Made by a program: the position numbers and the translations under genes
Part shown: positions 9,620-20,347 of the stretch, in pieces
How positions within the stretch are numbered: the first letter of the stretch is position 1
Layout: every line of letters begins with the position of its first letter
The notes under the pieces: generated by a model
Databases searched by the model: none
Told to the model about the DNA's origin: nothing
Seen by the model: only the letters and a program-made list of their open reading frames with translations
From: Symbiodinium natans
Taxonomy: Eukaryota > Sar > Dinophyceae > Suessiales > Symbiodiniaceae
Length of the DNA: 64,000 nt
Assembly: GCA_905221605.1 (NCBI GenBank)
Contig: CAJNDS010000539.1
Coordinates: forward strand, 53,157-117,156
Reading direction: 5' to 3'

Positions 9620-10010
9620 GGGTTGTGCATTCAGGGATTCTCTGATAAAGACTCTTGTTGGGCACTCCAGGGATTCTCTGGAAATCTTTGGGTTGAGCGC
9701 ACCCCAGGGATTCTGCGGGAACACTCATACTCTTCGGTTGGGCTCACTCCAGGCAGAAAGGGTTTGGGGTTAGGGTTTACGGTTTACGGTTTCCGGTTTA
9801 GGGCGCACTCCAGCAATTCTCTGAACTGGGGTTAGGCATTCAAGGATTCTTCGGGGATACTCCGCGGTTGGGCGCTCCAAGATTCTCCGGGGATACACTG
9901 GGGTGGCGCACTCCAGGGATTCTCTGAGGATACTCTGCTGAGCAATCCAGGGATTCTCTCAAAATACTCCGAGGTTGAACGCTCCAGGGAGTCTCTGGGG
10001 ATCTGCAGTT
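9620..10010. repeat. degenerate minisatellite, about 35-45 bp unit
   Basis: About ten diverged copies built around CTCCAGGGATTCTCTGGGGA and GGTTGGGCGCACTCC. The array is interrupted at about 9760-9805 by GGTTTAGGGTTTACGG-type sequence that resembles degenerate TTTAGGG telomere-like repeats. Confidence 0.75.
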
Positions 10011-10079
10011 GGGGAGAAGAGCTTAGTTTAACATCTGACAACCCCACACCAAAGGTCGGGAATAAATAACATTTGTTTA

Positions 10080-10150
10080 TATTATATATATATAGGTATA
10101 TGTCTATATATACATATATGTACGTGTCTGTATATGTCTGCATATGTATT
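10080..10150. repeat. TA/TG-rich microsatellite
   Basis: Run of TATATA, TATATG and TGTCTG units immediately upstream of the open frame that begins at 10144. Confidence 0.8.
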
Positions 10151-10626
10151 TTGAAGCGTCCTTGCCAATGTCAGAGCACCTCAACGAGGTCTACACGCTT
10201 GGCTACACTTCCACGCCGGCCTTGCCACTACGTGAAGTGATCGAAATCCAAGGATCTCTTTGCCAAGTGCAATCTCAGCCACTTTTGCTGTGTGATGCTC
10301 TGATGGGTATAGCTGACAAATGCCGTGCTGCCCATGCAGATTTTGACCGCGGTAAGGGAACAAATGAGCTGCCTCCGAAGCACTGGACAGGAGTCACGCT
10401 GCTGGATCCTGCAGAACCAGAAACCTCTGTGCGTCTGCCCTTCTCCTCCACGTGGATCGCTTCTTTGTTCGAAGATGGCGCCTTGGTAGACCAGCATCTT
10501 GCCAGCAGCAATTGCCTGGACTATGTACAAACTCCATGCTGGTTACTTTTGGTGTTGATCCACGCCTTGGTCGAGGGCAGAGAAGCTGCACTCAGGCTGC
10601 CATATAGCATAGATGATGTCCGTTGA
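10144..10626 (+). CDS. candidate exon, 160-codon hypothetical protein
   Basis: ATG at 10144 to TGA 10624. Good coding bias over the whole length, with segments such as PLREVIEIQGSLCQVQSQPL, LMGIADKCRAAHADFDRGKG and STWIASLFEDGALVDQHLAS. No domain recognised. The next open segment on the same strand (10681-10842) may be a following exon. Confidence 0.45.
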   Translation: MYFEASLPMSEHLNEVYTLGYTSTPALPLREVIEIQGSLCQVQSQPLLLCDALMGIADKCRAAHADFDRGKGTNELPPKHWTGVTLLDPAEPETSVRLPFSSTWIASLFEDGALVDQHLASSNCLDYVQTPCWLLLVLIHALVEGREAALRLPYSIDDVR

Positions 10627-10680
10627 CAATGCGGTAGAACTGATAACAGATGCTAAACCACGTAAAAGCCTAAATTGCCG

Positions 10681-10842
10681 AGGCTGCTATTGGAAAGCCA
10701 TGCAGACGAGGGAATCTTGCACCTCGCCACAGCCATGGGCCTAGCCTTCAGGTTTGTCACTGGTGAGGTGTTCACCGGGGACCACTCTGTCACACCATTG
10801 CCCCCAGAGAGCTTTGAGTCATGCCAAGGTTCAGCAGCATGA
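10681..10842 (+). CDS. candidate exon, hypothetical protein
   Basis: A 53-codon open segment ending at TGA 10840: RLLLESHADEGILHLATAMG, then FRFVTGEVFTGDHSVTPLPP. It has no ATG at its start, follows the exon ending near 10.6 kb, and is protein-like. The minus strand is also open here. Confidence 0.35.
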   Translation, partial: RLLLESHADEGILHLATAMGLAFRFVTGEVFTGDHSVTPLPPESFESCQGSAA

Positions 10843-10937
10843 GGAGGAAAATCAGACGTCGCCTGGCGAGGGCCCCGAATGCGACTGTTGAAAGGTTGGG
10901 CTGCATGAAGCCAGGATTTTGCCACCGAGTCGCCTCA

Positions 10938-11567
10938 TCAGGCCAGGCATGAAGTAGTTACGATTGAAAGGGGGGGACGATGTAGCCTGACACACAACTG
11001 TTTGGGTTTGTCGACCGGATATCTTAGGCAAGGACTGGTACAAGTTAAGTCAAGTCCTGTCAGCGCAACAGCTTTCGCGGGCCCTTGCCAAGGCAACACT
11101 ACAGGCTCATCGGTCGGGGATAGCACGGACACACCCGAGGAGAAGTGTGATGGCACCGAAAGGGTTGGACCTAGTGTGGAATCACTAAACTCTCTGGCAG
11201 GGACTGGCATTGCAACATGCCTTTGCCCGCACCGCACCATCGGTTCTTGCAGGACACGGTCGACCTTGAACAGTGCACAGAGCAGGAGATGCGGCAAGGA
11301 TGCATACAGTTCAGTCAGCCTGTCCATAGCACCTCGAACGGTCCAGGCGAATGAGGTAAGGCGGAGCTGCAGTTCTGGCGAGCCTGAGGTCGTACTATCC
11401 GTGCCCCGTGGGCATGGTTGCAAATGGCCACTCGCCCCAACATTCTGGCCGGGCAAAACGAGTTCATATGAGTTCATGGTAGCGTTTCGCAAAATGAAGA
11501 GCTGCTCACATTCGTAATCTCCTAAAGCTACATGAGCTTGATATTTGTCTTTGTGCTCTTCCAGCAA
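10938..11567 (-). CDS. candidate exon, 209-codon hypothetical protein (minus strand)
   Basis: Reads 11567 to 10938 and ends in TGA. It is among the longer frames of the left half, with a plausible mix of residues (KYQAHVALGDYECEQLFILR; SFAWTVRGAMDRLTELYASL; PHLLLCALFKVDRVLQE). It appears to follow minus-strand candidate exons at 11668-12000 and 12201-12455, suggesting one minus-strand gene across 10.9-12.5 kb. No family recognised. Confidence 0.4.
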   Translation of the reverse strand: MLEEHKDKYQAHVALGDYECEQLFILRNATMNSYELVLPGQNVGASGHLQPCPRGTDSTTSGSPELQLRLTSFAWTVRGAMDRLTELYASLPHLLLCALFKVDRVLQEPMVRCGQRHVAMPVPAREFSDSTLGPTLSVPSHFSSGVSVLSPTDEPVVLPWQGPAKAVALTGLDLTCTSPCLRYPVDKPKQLCVRLHRPPLSIVTTSCLA

Positions 11568-11667
11568 TAACCAGTGTTGAGATGGAAACTTGCATTGAGT
11601 GCCTGCGATGAGATGAGGAAAAGACAGGTTTGCAGGAAGTGAGCCCGAAGTCCCAAAGCAGCACCCC

Positions 11668-12000
11668 TCACAGCATTCCCTCGAAAGTAATGCGTGACAC
11701 TTGCAAGGTCTTCGTGTCGTCCGGCTGGGAGGTGCCGGCTCGTGGATGGACAGCCTGCAACTCCTGTGTAGCCAGGACTGACTTGACTGAAGCCCGCAGC
11801 TTTTCTGAGTTTTGGGGGCATTCTGTGCAGGAGCTTGACGTTGGCACGAACCACACGCAGTGGCTGACCCAAGCCGGCTCCACGGGCCTCGCCGGAAACA
11901 GGCAACTCCTATCCTTCACAGATTCTGGAGGCGATGCCGAGGCGCCAGCTGTTGCCCGTTTCAGAAGTTCCCGAGTTCCAGACCTGGGGTGCCGAGACAA
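11668..12000 (-). CDS. candidate exon of the same minus-strand gene
   Basis: Minus frame of 110 codons with very high third-position G/C (KSVLATQELQAVHPRAGTSQ, then DDTKTLQVSRITFEGML). It overlaps other open frames on both strands, but codon bias favours this one. Function unknown. Confidence 0.35.
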   Translation of the reverse strand: MSRHPRSGTRELLKRATAGASASPPESVKDRSCLFPARPVEPAWVSHCVWFVPTSSSCTECPQNSEKLRASVKSVLATQELQAVHPRAGTSQPDDTKTLQVSRITFEGML

Positions 12001-12200
12001 TCAGAGAAGGTTCAAGAGCACTGTTTACTCCAGCCAAGAAGTCAGCCATCACTGTGCTGGCTTTCAGACAGCACGCAGCCACCTGTGTTGAGCGAAGTTG
12101 GCGTGAGTTTTCGTTTTTGTCCTCAGACTGCCTTAAGGGTAAAGTGGAACACCACACAGCAGCCAGCAGTTTCAATACAACGGTCTAATTCAAAACTTTC

Positions 12201-12455
12201 CTACACGCTTCCTTCACCGGCGAATGTTTGCCGCGAAGTTCCATGACGGAGGTTTGCGGCGAAGTGTGGCACGACAAAACGCTGCGCACGTCCTGCAAGC
12301 TGTAAGGTAAGGTTGGCACTGCCTTTTTCCAAATTTGTGGCCGAAACCCCACAGCAAATTTCACCGTAAGTGAGCGCAGCCATCACGTGGAAATACATGC
12401 TGTTCACTGAACCCCTGCAAGTGCAGGGCACGCAGAGGCGGCTGCAATGCTGCAA
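12201..12455 (-). CDS. candidate exon, minus strand
   Basis: Minus frame ending in TAG at 12201: MYFHVMAALTYGEICCGVSA, then NLEKGSANLTLQLAGRAQRF. Beta-prone and well balanced. Probably upstream in the same minus-strand gene. Family not recognised. Confidence 0.35.
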   Translation of the reverse strand: MQHCSRLCVPCTCRGSVNSMYFHVMAALTYGEICCGVSATNLEKGSANLTLQLAGRAQRFVVPHFAANLRHGTSRQTFAGEGSV

Positions 12456-12726
12456 AAAGTTTTCAAATGGGGTGTGATCAGGACGGTGCCCGCCGCTTCA
12501 GTTGTTTTCGAGTATTGTCGACAACCCTTCTGGCTCGGGTCCCAAAAAATACCGGGTACTTTGAGCAAGGCCTCGCTGTGTGCAGTGTTGCTCATACTTC
12601 AGCAGATAGCGGCAACTTATAGTTTCAGACCAAGCTCTTGAAGACACATGCGCAGACTTCAATTTTCGCACTGCAAGTCAGGGCAGCCCTGACCAGATCT
12701 GTCAACCCGAACTGCAACTGCACGCT

Positions 12727-13150
12727 TTGCATCATGTGAAGGTCGAAGTGCTTCGCTGTGACGCGCGAGCGTCCTCCTTGCTGGTCGGAGTGCGGCTGGT
12801 TCTTTGGCGCCAACGCAAGGCGGTGAACGTGTTAGAAGCGTCGGACCTCAAGCATTTCTGCACAAAGCAAAAAGCAATCAAGCAATGCCGCATGTCGCTG
12901 GTGGAGGTTGCAGGCTTTGCAGCAGCCTGTGCCGCTTGGGCGCAGGCAGGTCCATGAAGCGAACAGCTCAGCCTCCATCCTCTCACTGCGCACTGCACGA
13001 GGCATTGGCAGGAAATATTTTTCAAGTGTCTATAAAGACCTTGTGCAGGTGGAGCGGGTCATTCCTTGGGATGCAGAGACACACGAGGAGTTGCAACCTC
13101 AAGTGGCGTCGGCTGATCTGGACCGGCTGCCCAAAGTCTGGCTTGGTTGA
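12727..13150 (+). CDS. candidate exons, hypothetical protein
   Basis: Two + frames. The first, 12727-12957, contains VGVRLVLWRQRKAVNVLEAS and a short Ala-rich end. The second is convincing from about 12960 to the TGA at 13148: ILSLRTARGIGRKYFSSVYK, then DLVQVERVIPWDAETHEELQ. The change of frame near 12957 suggests an exon boundary. No family recognised. Confidence 0.4.
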
Positions 13151-13307
13151 TGTGTTTGCCTATAGGAAAGCTTGGAAAGGCGATGCCCGCCAGCACTGTA
13201 CCTTTGCATCAGGAGACGGGCGCCAATTGCACCGGCCTGGTGCCGATCGAGGGTTCTGAGAGATGGGCCAGCTGTCAAGGGCCACTCGGACTCACCCATA
13301 GAACGCC

Positions 13308-13739
13308 TTGGGCTATTTCTGCTTCGTCAGGTTGTTCAGCCGACAGCCCAGGATGGCCAACCTCAAGCCTTGCCCGGACCCTGAGATGTGCTGCTGCGAC
13401 AAGGATTTCCAATACATCGAGGCCAAGTTGAAACACAGCATTATACGCATAGTGAAGCTTGTATGGACACAAGTGTTGCAAGAGGGTGACGCTACCTGTG
13501 CGTGCGAGCGAGCGTTCCTCGAAAGCTGGGTTTCAACGAGCTTTCGCATCATTGCAGGCGCTGGGCTCCTGCGAGCCCTGCACCGCCGAAGCGGCCTTGG
13601 AGAGACCTCGCAGCCCCTTGGGAATCATATCGGCTTCGGGGAAATAGAGACAGTCCTCACCCACCCATGTGTCGGCCAGTGTAGGCTGACCAGGGTCAGC
13701 AGGAACATTGACGGCATTCATGCCTGTAAGCCATTGTAA
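13308..13739 (+). CDS. candidate exon, 143-codon hypothetical protein
   Basis: Strongest from 13353: MANLKPCPDPEMCCCDKDFQ, then KLKHSIIRIVKLVWTQVLQE and SWVSTSFRIIAGAGLLRALH. A Cys cluster is followed by amphipathic helices. The last third is weaker, and the minus strand looks coding there (13533-13814, with NAVNVPADPGQPTLADTW). Function unknown. Confidence 0.4.
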   Translation: MGYFCFVRLFSRQPRMANLKPCPDPEMCCCDKDFQYIEAKLKHSIIRIVKLVWTQVLQEGDATCACERAFLESWVSTSFRIIAGAGLLRALHRRSGLGETSQPLGNHIGFGEIETVLTHPCVGQCRLTRVSRNIDGIHACKPL

Positions 13740-13999
13740 GCCTGCTTTACAAATGGCAAGGACTCTGTCCACCTGGAACAGCCGTGATTGGCTTTTATGC
13801 CGGCGTCGCCGCAAGTGAGGGCAGCGGACACCAGGTTGCCGGCTTTTGTTTCGGCACCGGCAGCTTCACGTTGTATCCACCATTGCCGGAAACTGCAGGC
13901 TGTGGGTTCGGATCTGCTGATCTCCACCATCTGCTCAATCCGACTGAGATGTGGACCTCTGCAGGCTGGAGTGAGATGTGCTGCTGTGCTGTTCTTCCC

Positions 14000-14129
14000 C
14001 TTTATTAAGTGCCCCCCTCATCAAAAAAGACACTTTCCGGAAAATCCTCCCGAAATCACCCCCACAATTTGTAACCTGTTCCGAATTAGGTTAAGGCTTC
14101 CAAAAACCCTCAAACTAACCAACATCCTG

Positions 14130-14169
<40 letters not shown>

Positions 14170-14310
14170 CCTTCCCTCTCTCAGTTCACACCCTAATTAA
14201 GTACTGTACTTCAACCCTCCAAACCCTGAAGTCTAGACCCTGAACCCTTTGGACACAAAAAATGACCTTTGGATAGAAACATTTCCCTGAAAATACAACA
14301 CATTTCGAGT
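14000..14310. repeat. (TC)n microsatellite within CCCTAAA/ACCCTGAA-like sequence
   Basis: A CT dinucleotide run lies at about 14133-14166. The flanks hold repeated AACCCT, ACCCTGAA and CCTAATTAAG-type words, like degenerate telomere-type sequence. No coding frame is supported here. Confidence 0.6.
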
Positions 14311-14375
14311 GTCTATTGCGGGGGGAGGGGCTTAATATCAAGGGGGAAGATAATTGTGCATTGAGACTGTTGCTT

Positions 14376-14573
14376 CTGCTAGCTTCGACAGGCAGTTCCG
14401 AATGGTGCTTTCCTTGTCTGGGCACGAGAGTAGACGTGTGTCAGTCCCCACTTCCCCTTGGGCATGTTGGTGAAGGTCCGGCAGTGGGCTGGACACCCGA
14501 GCACCACTGGTGCGATTCTTGGGAAGTGATGGGTCCAAGCAATGTGGCAGCGCTTGCAAGAGCAAAATCGTAA
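14376..14573 (+). CDS. weak candidate exon
   Basis: Frame with RVDVCQSPLPLGHVGEGPAV, then WTPEHHWCDSWEVMGPSNVA and TAA at 14571. Third positions are G/C-rich, but minus frames are open too. Function unknown. Confidence 0.25.
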   Translation: MLASTGSSEWCFPCLGTRVDVCQSPLPLGHVGEGPAVGWTPEHHWCDSWEVMGPSNVAALARAKS

Positions 14574-14742
14574 CGAAGGGAATGGGCCAGACATGAGCTG
14601 GAGTGCGCCAGTGACATTTGCTCGCCTGCCAAATAAGCTTTGCAAGGTTCCTTGGTTGTAGCAGGATGGGATCCACCGGTTGAGCACCTTGGTCCGCAGT
14701 CGGAGGGCCTGAAGAGAATTTTATAGATTTTATTTATGGAAG

Positions 14743-14802
14743 GACTTTTATAGAATCTCATAAGGTCAGCCGGACTCTTGTAGAATCTCAGAAGGTCAGC
14801 CA
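14743..14802. repeat. 30-bp tandem duplication
   Basis: Two adjacent copies of a 30-bp unit of the form GGACTTTTATAGAATCTCAT plus AAGGTCAGCC, differing at a few bases. About 115 bp downstream (14912-14941) a second small tandem array of three 11-bp units (GCCGTAAGCTG) occurs. Confidence 0.8.
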
Positions 14803-15654
14803 TCGGTAAGTCTACAAATTCGATTCCAGGCAAGCAGGGGACCTCGAGCTGCCTGGCCTGGCCAACCTGGGCTTTGAGCTGCAGTGGTGGCACTACGTGG
14901 CCGCAGGACCGCCGTAAGCTGCCGTAAGCTGCTGTAAGTTGTCAAAAAGGTTGAGATGAGGCAGAGCCAAACTTCAAGCATCATGAGCAACCCACTCTAC
15001 CTGGAAGCACCCAGCAGCTGAGAGGTGCAGCGCTTCTTTTCTTGCTGTGCTGTGTCTACCGCTACTGCCGCACTTCTCAAGCAACCGTCTATGGACTCTG
15101 GGCTGCATGGGCTCAGTTCTCCTGACATCAGCGGCAGTGTGAACAGTTGGTGCTTCCCCTGAGGCGATGTGCAGACTGGGGGTAAGTCCAGCTGGTCCAA
15201 CCTCAAGAGTGTGGTCAAGTTTCTTGGCGTCTTCTTCTGCAGGTCAGTCAGTCAGTCAGTCGGTCAGTCAGAGCAACGCAGACAGCAAGGTTGCCATCTC
15301 AAGTCGTTTGGAGGTGGGCGATCATGTTCTCATTCCCTCATGTGGGCAGAAGAATCCATGGAGTTTAGAATTGCCTGTGTGTCCGTGTGCACTATACTGC
15401 TTTTGCTCAAGCTGCCCTTGCAGGTACATTCTGCGGCCAATCGGCTCCCTTGTGCTTTGGCAGCCAGAACACCTTGACATCCATGGTGTACTGAGACATG
15501 CTTTGCCTGCAGGCTGGAGCCGATTTGATGTTCCAAGCTTGCTGCAAACCATGTGAACTTCTGAAGGTCATGTGGACGGTGGTTCTAGTCCTTTCTAGTC
15601 TCTGGTCAGGCATTTGCACCTGATACGTTTTCGTCACCGAGTGTGCGCCGATTC

Positions 15655-16009
15655 TGAGGTGCTTCGAATGCTGGAGCCGATATGGACACGCGCGCTACGA
15701 CCGGTCCTGCGCTGGATTGGGGGCACGCGCGCCGCCAGGCTTCTTGCAGGCCACAGCATACGCGGTTTACAGTCGCAAAACGTGCCCTGACAGCATTGTT
15801 TCGTGACGCCTTCAGGATTTGGGCGACGGCTGTGGCGCCTTCTGAAGTGCCCTAGCGATTCAGTCCACACTGCCATGCTGCAGCTACTTGAGAAGCCGTG
15901 TGTAAGATCAAGATTCTTTGTAGTTACAGGACTGAATGGTCAGGTGCTGCTGCCCATGCCTGAGACGGCTGGAGAAAGTGTCTTTCAAGGAGGCCTTCTG
16001 GAACATTGA
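15655..16009 (+). CDS. candidate exon region, hypothetical
   Basis: Two overlapping + frames from 15655 are both rich in G/C third positions. One reads EVLRMLEPIWTRALRPVLRW and stops near 15789; the other is Cys-rich (RCFECWSRYGHARYDRSC) and stops near 15806. A third, 15803-16009, reads LQLLEKPCVRSRFFVVTGLN. Which is used is not clear. No family is assigned. Confidence 0.25.
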
Positions 16010-16283
16010 TTAAGTGACGTCGGGCAATGCAGCATGCTGTGGGCATGTATTGCAGCATAAAGTAGACCCAAGATACCTGGGAAAGTATGAGCTTTTGCAC
16101 CCGGCCAGACGCTGAAAGCTGCCCGCGACCCGATGGCTGCCAGCAAATCTACGTGTGTCGCTCAGAATGCTACTGTCATTATATACGCACGACGCACGAT
16201 ACCAGTAACAGAGTTTTCGCCCAAAGCCTTTGAGAACCCGTGTGGTGCAGAAAGTCCAGAGATCAACAATGTGACTTGTTGAG

Positions 16284-16778
16284 ATGTGGTTGGGCAATGC
16301 TGACTTCAGTCGGAATAGTCCACCCCAGCAGTGTTGTTTGGGCACCACGGCCACATTCAGTGGACGGGAGTCGGGAAGCCAAACGAAGGTCACCAAAGAG
16401 GCAGGCTGCACGAAATTCAGCAAACAGGCAAAGACACAGTTCAGAACGTGCATCGTGGGGAAGGGTTCAGGGCTCGTGCCTAGGGCTTCGCCGCGTCCTG
16501 TATCCGAGATGGTGTACTGCATTATTGCACATTCTCGTTTTTCATATTATCAGACTATACTACTATACTATAGATTTATTCATTCTGATATTGGTAGGAC
16601 CTACTGTAAGGATGTTCTACAGGGTGGCACCTTCACGAATCTCAAAGTGAGGCCAAGCATATCCAGAATGGATGTTGTTTTCGTCTCGCCGGCTTTGCCA
16701 TTGCCGGACTGCCCCCCCTTGGAACTTGATCGCAGGCCTTGTTCAAGCGTTTCAAGAGATTATGTAGGGGTTCAATAG
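16284..16778 (+). CDS. candidate exon, up to 164 codons
   Basis: ATG at 16284. The first 80 codons have strong coding bias (MWLGNADFSRNSPPQQCCLG; KFSKQAKTQFRTCIVGKGSG). The second half crosses a TA-rich tract around 16545-16590 and is probably not coding. Function unknown. Confidence 0.3.
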   Translation: MWLGNADFSRNSPPQQCCLGTTATFSGRESGSQTKVTKEAGCTKFSKQAKTQFRTCIVGKGSGLVPRASPRPVSEMVYCIIAHSRFSYYQTILLYYRFIHSDIGRTYCKDVLQGGTFTNLKVRPSISRMDVVFVSPALPLPDCPPLELDRRPCSSVSRDYVGVQ

Positions 16779-17332
16779 GCCAAGTTTACAAGTTCAGCGC
16801 TCCTTGCACTCTTTAACTGAGGCTGATTACGTTCTGGTGTCTTGTTCTGCCCTTTCTCAGCTGCCAAGGGGGCTATTCCTTTCCAACCCGGGAGGGGAAC
16901 AAGTTCTATTAACGTGTCTCATTCAGTCTGAAGTCACGAAAGCTAGCAGCTAGCTCCTTGGAGCTTGCGAGAGTTGTCGTTTACAACTATTGATTCTACC
17001 ATCTTTGCCACCCCAGGCAAGGGGGGTGGCGGCCGGGGGGGGCGCCCTCCCTGCAGGCCCCACACTGCAGAGGCTCCCTATTTCAATGTGTCAAGAACTG
17101 GAACGAGGATACGAATCCACAATCCTTCGGAAAGTTTGTTCTGCTACCCTTGGGCTTCCGATGATGCCAGAGTATTCATGATCGGATGCGATCGTTCAAA
17201 TCGGAAAACACACACTCCCTTTGCCATGTAGCTGACCATGTCGCTGACCGTATTCCAGACCATGTGTGGCATTTTAGGTGTTGGGGAGTGGCCATCGAAA
17301 AGTAGCACCATCACAAAGTCATCCCTAACGGC

Positions 17333-17393
17333 ACACACACACACACAAGCACGCGCACACGCACACGCACACGCACACGCACACGCACACACC
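17333..17393. repeat. (CA)n / (CACGCA)n microsatellite
   Basis: Dinucleotide CA run with interspersed CACACG units; no coding frame supported. Confidence 0.9.
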
Positions 17394-17855
17394 CCATCAC
17401 AAAGTACTCTCCGTTACCTCTAGCAGCTGTGCATGCGCAAGCCTCGCCGCTGTAGTTCTCATTGCTCCCTCGAGAATGCGTTCCGACGTATTTTGCCAGT
17501 AACAATACATCAGCGTTGAGTTTGACATGAAATTCTCAAAGGCGCGCGCGGGTGGCGCGGCAGTGGGAGCTGCGGCGACAGCTGATGTCCGGAACTTTGG
17601 ATGCGCAGAAGGCGAAGGACGGCTGGAAGGGCGGGAGTGGCCTTCAGCTGCACCCCGACACTACAATGACCGTAGCGACTCAGTAACAGATTTCTCCGCA
17701 GTTGCATGCTCATGACTGAGACAAGCCTCTCTTTGCAAAGGGTCATGAATTGCACGCGTTTTACGTTCAATCGTCTCAGTTTTGAGGACGACTTGCTTGG
17801 CCAGTGCTTCGGTCGCAGAGCGTGTGAGCATGTGACTGTGATATGAGCACTGCAG

Positions 17856-18104
17856 GCCATTTCGCACCTAAATCCGCCGCTACAGCCTGAAGTCAGCAAG
17901 TCAGCAAGCTGCCGCAAACCCAGGCTCAAGCGAGGAGAGATCGACGAGAAGGAGCTTGGCATACGCCAAAGGGAGATTGATGATCTGGTCGCGAAGAGCC
18001 AGGTTCGGCAGCGGCTAATCATTCAAGAGTTGTTCGATGGCTCCTGCTTGTATGGGCTCGCACGGATCACGTGGGAGGGAGCTGAGGCGCAATCGTCAAT
18101 CTAG
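17856..18104 (+). CDS. candidate exon, charged coiled-coil-like hypothetical protein
   Basis: Begins right after the acceptor CACTGCAG (ending 17855) and runs 82 codons to TAG 18102. Contains LKRGEIDEKELGIRQREIDD, then LVAKSQVRQRLIIQELFDGS, a highly charged heptad-like helix. One of the best-supported unnamed exons: clear acceptor, no stop, good codon bias. Family not recognised. Confidence 0.45.
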   Translation, partial: AISHLNPPLQPEVSKSASCRKPRLKRGEIDEKELGIRQREIDDLVAKSQVRQRLIIQELFDGSCLYGLARITWEGAEAQSSI

Positions 18105-18513
18105 GATGATCGCAGGCAGAATTTAGGCATCTGGCAGGTGGCACTTACAAGAGTAGATTTTTTGAGAGATGCTGACCGCAGACTACCGCAAAGTGCTTAG
18201 CAGGCCATGATGAGCAAGGCTTCGCTGAAGGATCGCGTGAAGAGCATGAGATCACAGAGTGCCGCCCTCAGCCTCAAGTAGAGGCGAGATGTCAATATCA
18301 GAACGTTTGCAGAAGCATGCTTCAATGAGCTGATATTCCACCATTCGCTTGGGGGGCCCTGCATTGTCATGGTACGAAGGCATGCTGCAGATGCAAGCAC
18401 GGATTCGCAAATCATGGGATGTTGTGCGACTGTAGCTGGCATGTATGGCATGCACCACAAGATTCCCCGGGTGGGCTGGCCGAATTGCACAGCAGTCGCA
18501 ATGTTGTTGCAGG

Positions 18514-18672
18514 CAGCTTCCGTCCTTTGTCCGCGACCAAATCCTTCAATGTATCAAAGACATTTTCCGCGACCATGAGCTTTGCAAGGCCCTCACCTGG
18601 GCACCTGCGTCTGCTGCATTTTCGCTGACATGTGCCGTAAACATTCTCGACCCAAACGTAGCCCTAGCCTGA
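18514..18672 (+). CDS. candidate exon, hypothetical protein
   Basis: Follows the acceptor TGTTGCAG and ends at TGA 18670. Reads QLPSFVRDQILQCIKDIFRD, then HELCKALTWAPASAAFSLTC. Helical, with G/C third positions. Family unknown. Confidence 0.4.
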   Translation, partial: QLPSFVRDQILQCIKDIFRDHELCKALTWAPASAAFSLTCAVNILDPNVALA

Positions 18673-19600
18673 ATGCCATACTGAAGGGATCACTTACCCC
18701 TAACCCTGAAGCCCCCCCATTTTAAACCCGATGCTATGCTCAACTCAGGACCTGAACCCTGTCGCCATCCCTCAAACTGTATAGGTTTTGTATTGGGCTG
18801 GAAATTTCGAAGGGGGTTTAGTATTAGGGGAAGGGCTTAGCGATGGATCAAAGTGGGCATGTCAGTCGAGCAGGTGGGACATGCATGGTCTGGCAATGAC
18901 TGGCAGGTCCGGTTCGATGCATTCAGCTCGTGAAGATGGCGGCCGATGCTGCCTCGGCCTGAGAGAAGAGCTGAACGGCGAGATGTAGTTCAAAATTGTT
19001 AAACCAAACTCTCTCGGGGCTGGTGCGAGTGTGGGAGAGAAACACAGGAATCATTGCAAGCTTTTCCAGAAAAAACATCGTTTATCCAGGCCTTCGGAAC
19101 ACCTTCAAGCCATTAGGGCCATGCCTTGCGCCCTGATTGCCTCAATCAAGTTGAACTGCTCCGTACAGGGTGAAGGGCAAAAACGTGGCGCCTTCGCTCA
19201 TGCCCAGCTTTTCTATGCTGATCTGGGCGCTTGAGGGCTTTGCCTGCTGCTGCAGTGCATAAACCACCGCAGCAGGAACAATATCCTGTTCAGGCGCATG
19301 CTGCCGGCGACTTCCCAAAGAAGAGTCGAAGGAGGAGCAAGTCCAGGGTGCAGCTGAGGCAGCCGCTCAAGAGTCAAAGCCTTACTTAGGGAGGTCAGTT
19401 TGGCAGGGCTTAGAACATGAGCGCTTGTTCCCTCGATGCGGCAAGTGTGGCGACCAGTCTGCAAGATGCCGAGTCCCGACGAAAGCAAAGGGTCAAAGTG
19501 GAGACCGGAAGATGACGAGGAGCAGGGTGTGGGCTTTAGGCTTTCGCCTGCATCTCTCACCTGACACACGGACATATGGAAGACTGCTGCATATTGCTGC

Positions 19601-19846
19601 ATGCCATGCAACTCCCTGCTTTCTACAACCTCAAGTCTTTTGCTCGGGCAGGAGTGGGAATATTTCTGGGAGGAAGATTCCGAAGAGGAGGATTTCGAAG
19701 ATGACCAGGACACCGCAACACTGCACTCAAACCGTGATCTTAAGCTTTCGAGACATCGTATTTCATCCCGCCCGACTCGACTAGACACCTATAGAAGACC
19801 ATGCAGCGCTTTCGGCGGCATACTCAATGAAGGAATGGCTTGTTGA
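19601..19846 (+). CDS. candidate exon with acidic tract (first duplicated copy)
   Basis: Frame to TGA 19844 with EWEYFWEEDSEEEDFEDDQD, then a Ser/Arg-rich tail. The duplicated segment starts within this exon (19670), so the acidic tract and tail are repeated at 20760-20936 while the upstream part is not. The minus strand is also open across this region. Function unknown. Confidence 0.4.
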   Translation: MPCNSLLSTTSSLLLGQEWEYFWEEDSEEEDFEDDQDTATLHSNRDLKLSRHRISSRPTRLDTYRRPCSAFGGILNEGMAC

Positions 19847-20347
19847 AGCATACCAGGTCGGCAGTTAAAGACCGATTCTCTCCTGCTTTTCAGTTTCGTG
19901 TTTCGTGTCAGATGGTGGATGTGAGTCCAGCTCGCACCCGTGGGCAGAGTGAGAGCCTGGCGGCGGCCCCAAGCCCACAGTCCAGACGGCTCCATCTGTT
20001 TTAGCGTGTTTCAATCACAGGCATGCAGCAATTATCCACGCAGACACCGAGGGCTTCGGGCCGGTGGCTTCACGCACATCCAGGACATCTCGAGGCAGTG
20101 CGAGCGAGGCAGCCCAAGACCGTTCCCTTTTGATGCTGGTGTGCTGAAAGCCTACGCAGCAAAGCAAGTATCTACTGGCCTTTCGCCTCTCCACCTTCCT
20201 TGCATGCCCCTCCTCTGACCTCCCAACCAAAGGCCTGACGCTTCCTTTCCGAGCAAGCAAATCCAGGGGGGAAGCTAAAACGCACACCTTCGTTGGCAAA
20301 AACTTACTTTGAAGGTTTGCACTTGCTTTCTCCGGTGGAGTTGTGCT
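19670..20347. repeat. segmental duplication, copy A
   Basis: 678 bp nearly identical to 20760-21451. Differences seen by eye: one C/T change near 20155/21246, and a 14-bp stretch (CGGCCGAGGGGAGG) present only in copy B near 21361. Sequence identity is therefore above 99 percent outside the indel. Confidence 0.95.

Noticed and set aside
15670-15760. RCFECWSRYGHARYDRSC as a retroelement zinc knuckle
   Set aside because: Spacing is C-x2-C-x5-H-x6-C, not the C-x2-C-x4-H-x4-C of the family, and another frame over the same bases looks equally coding.
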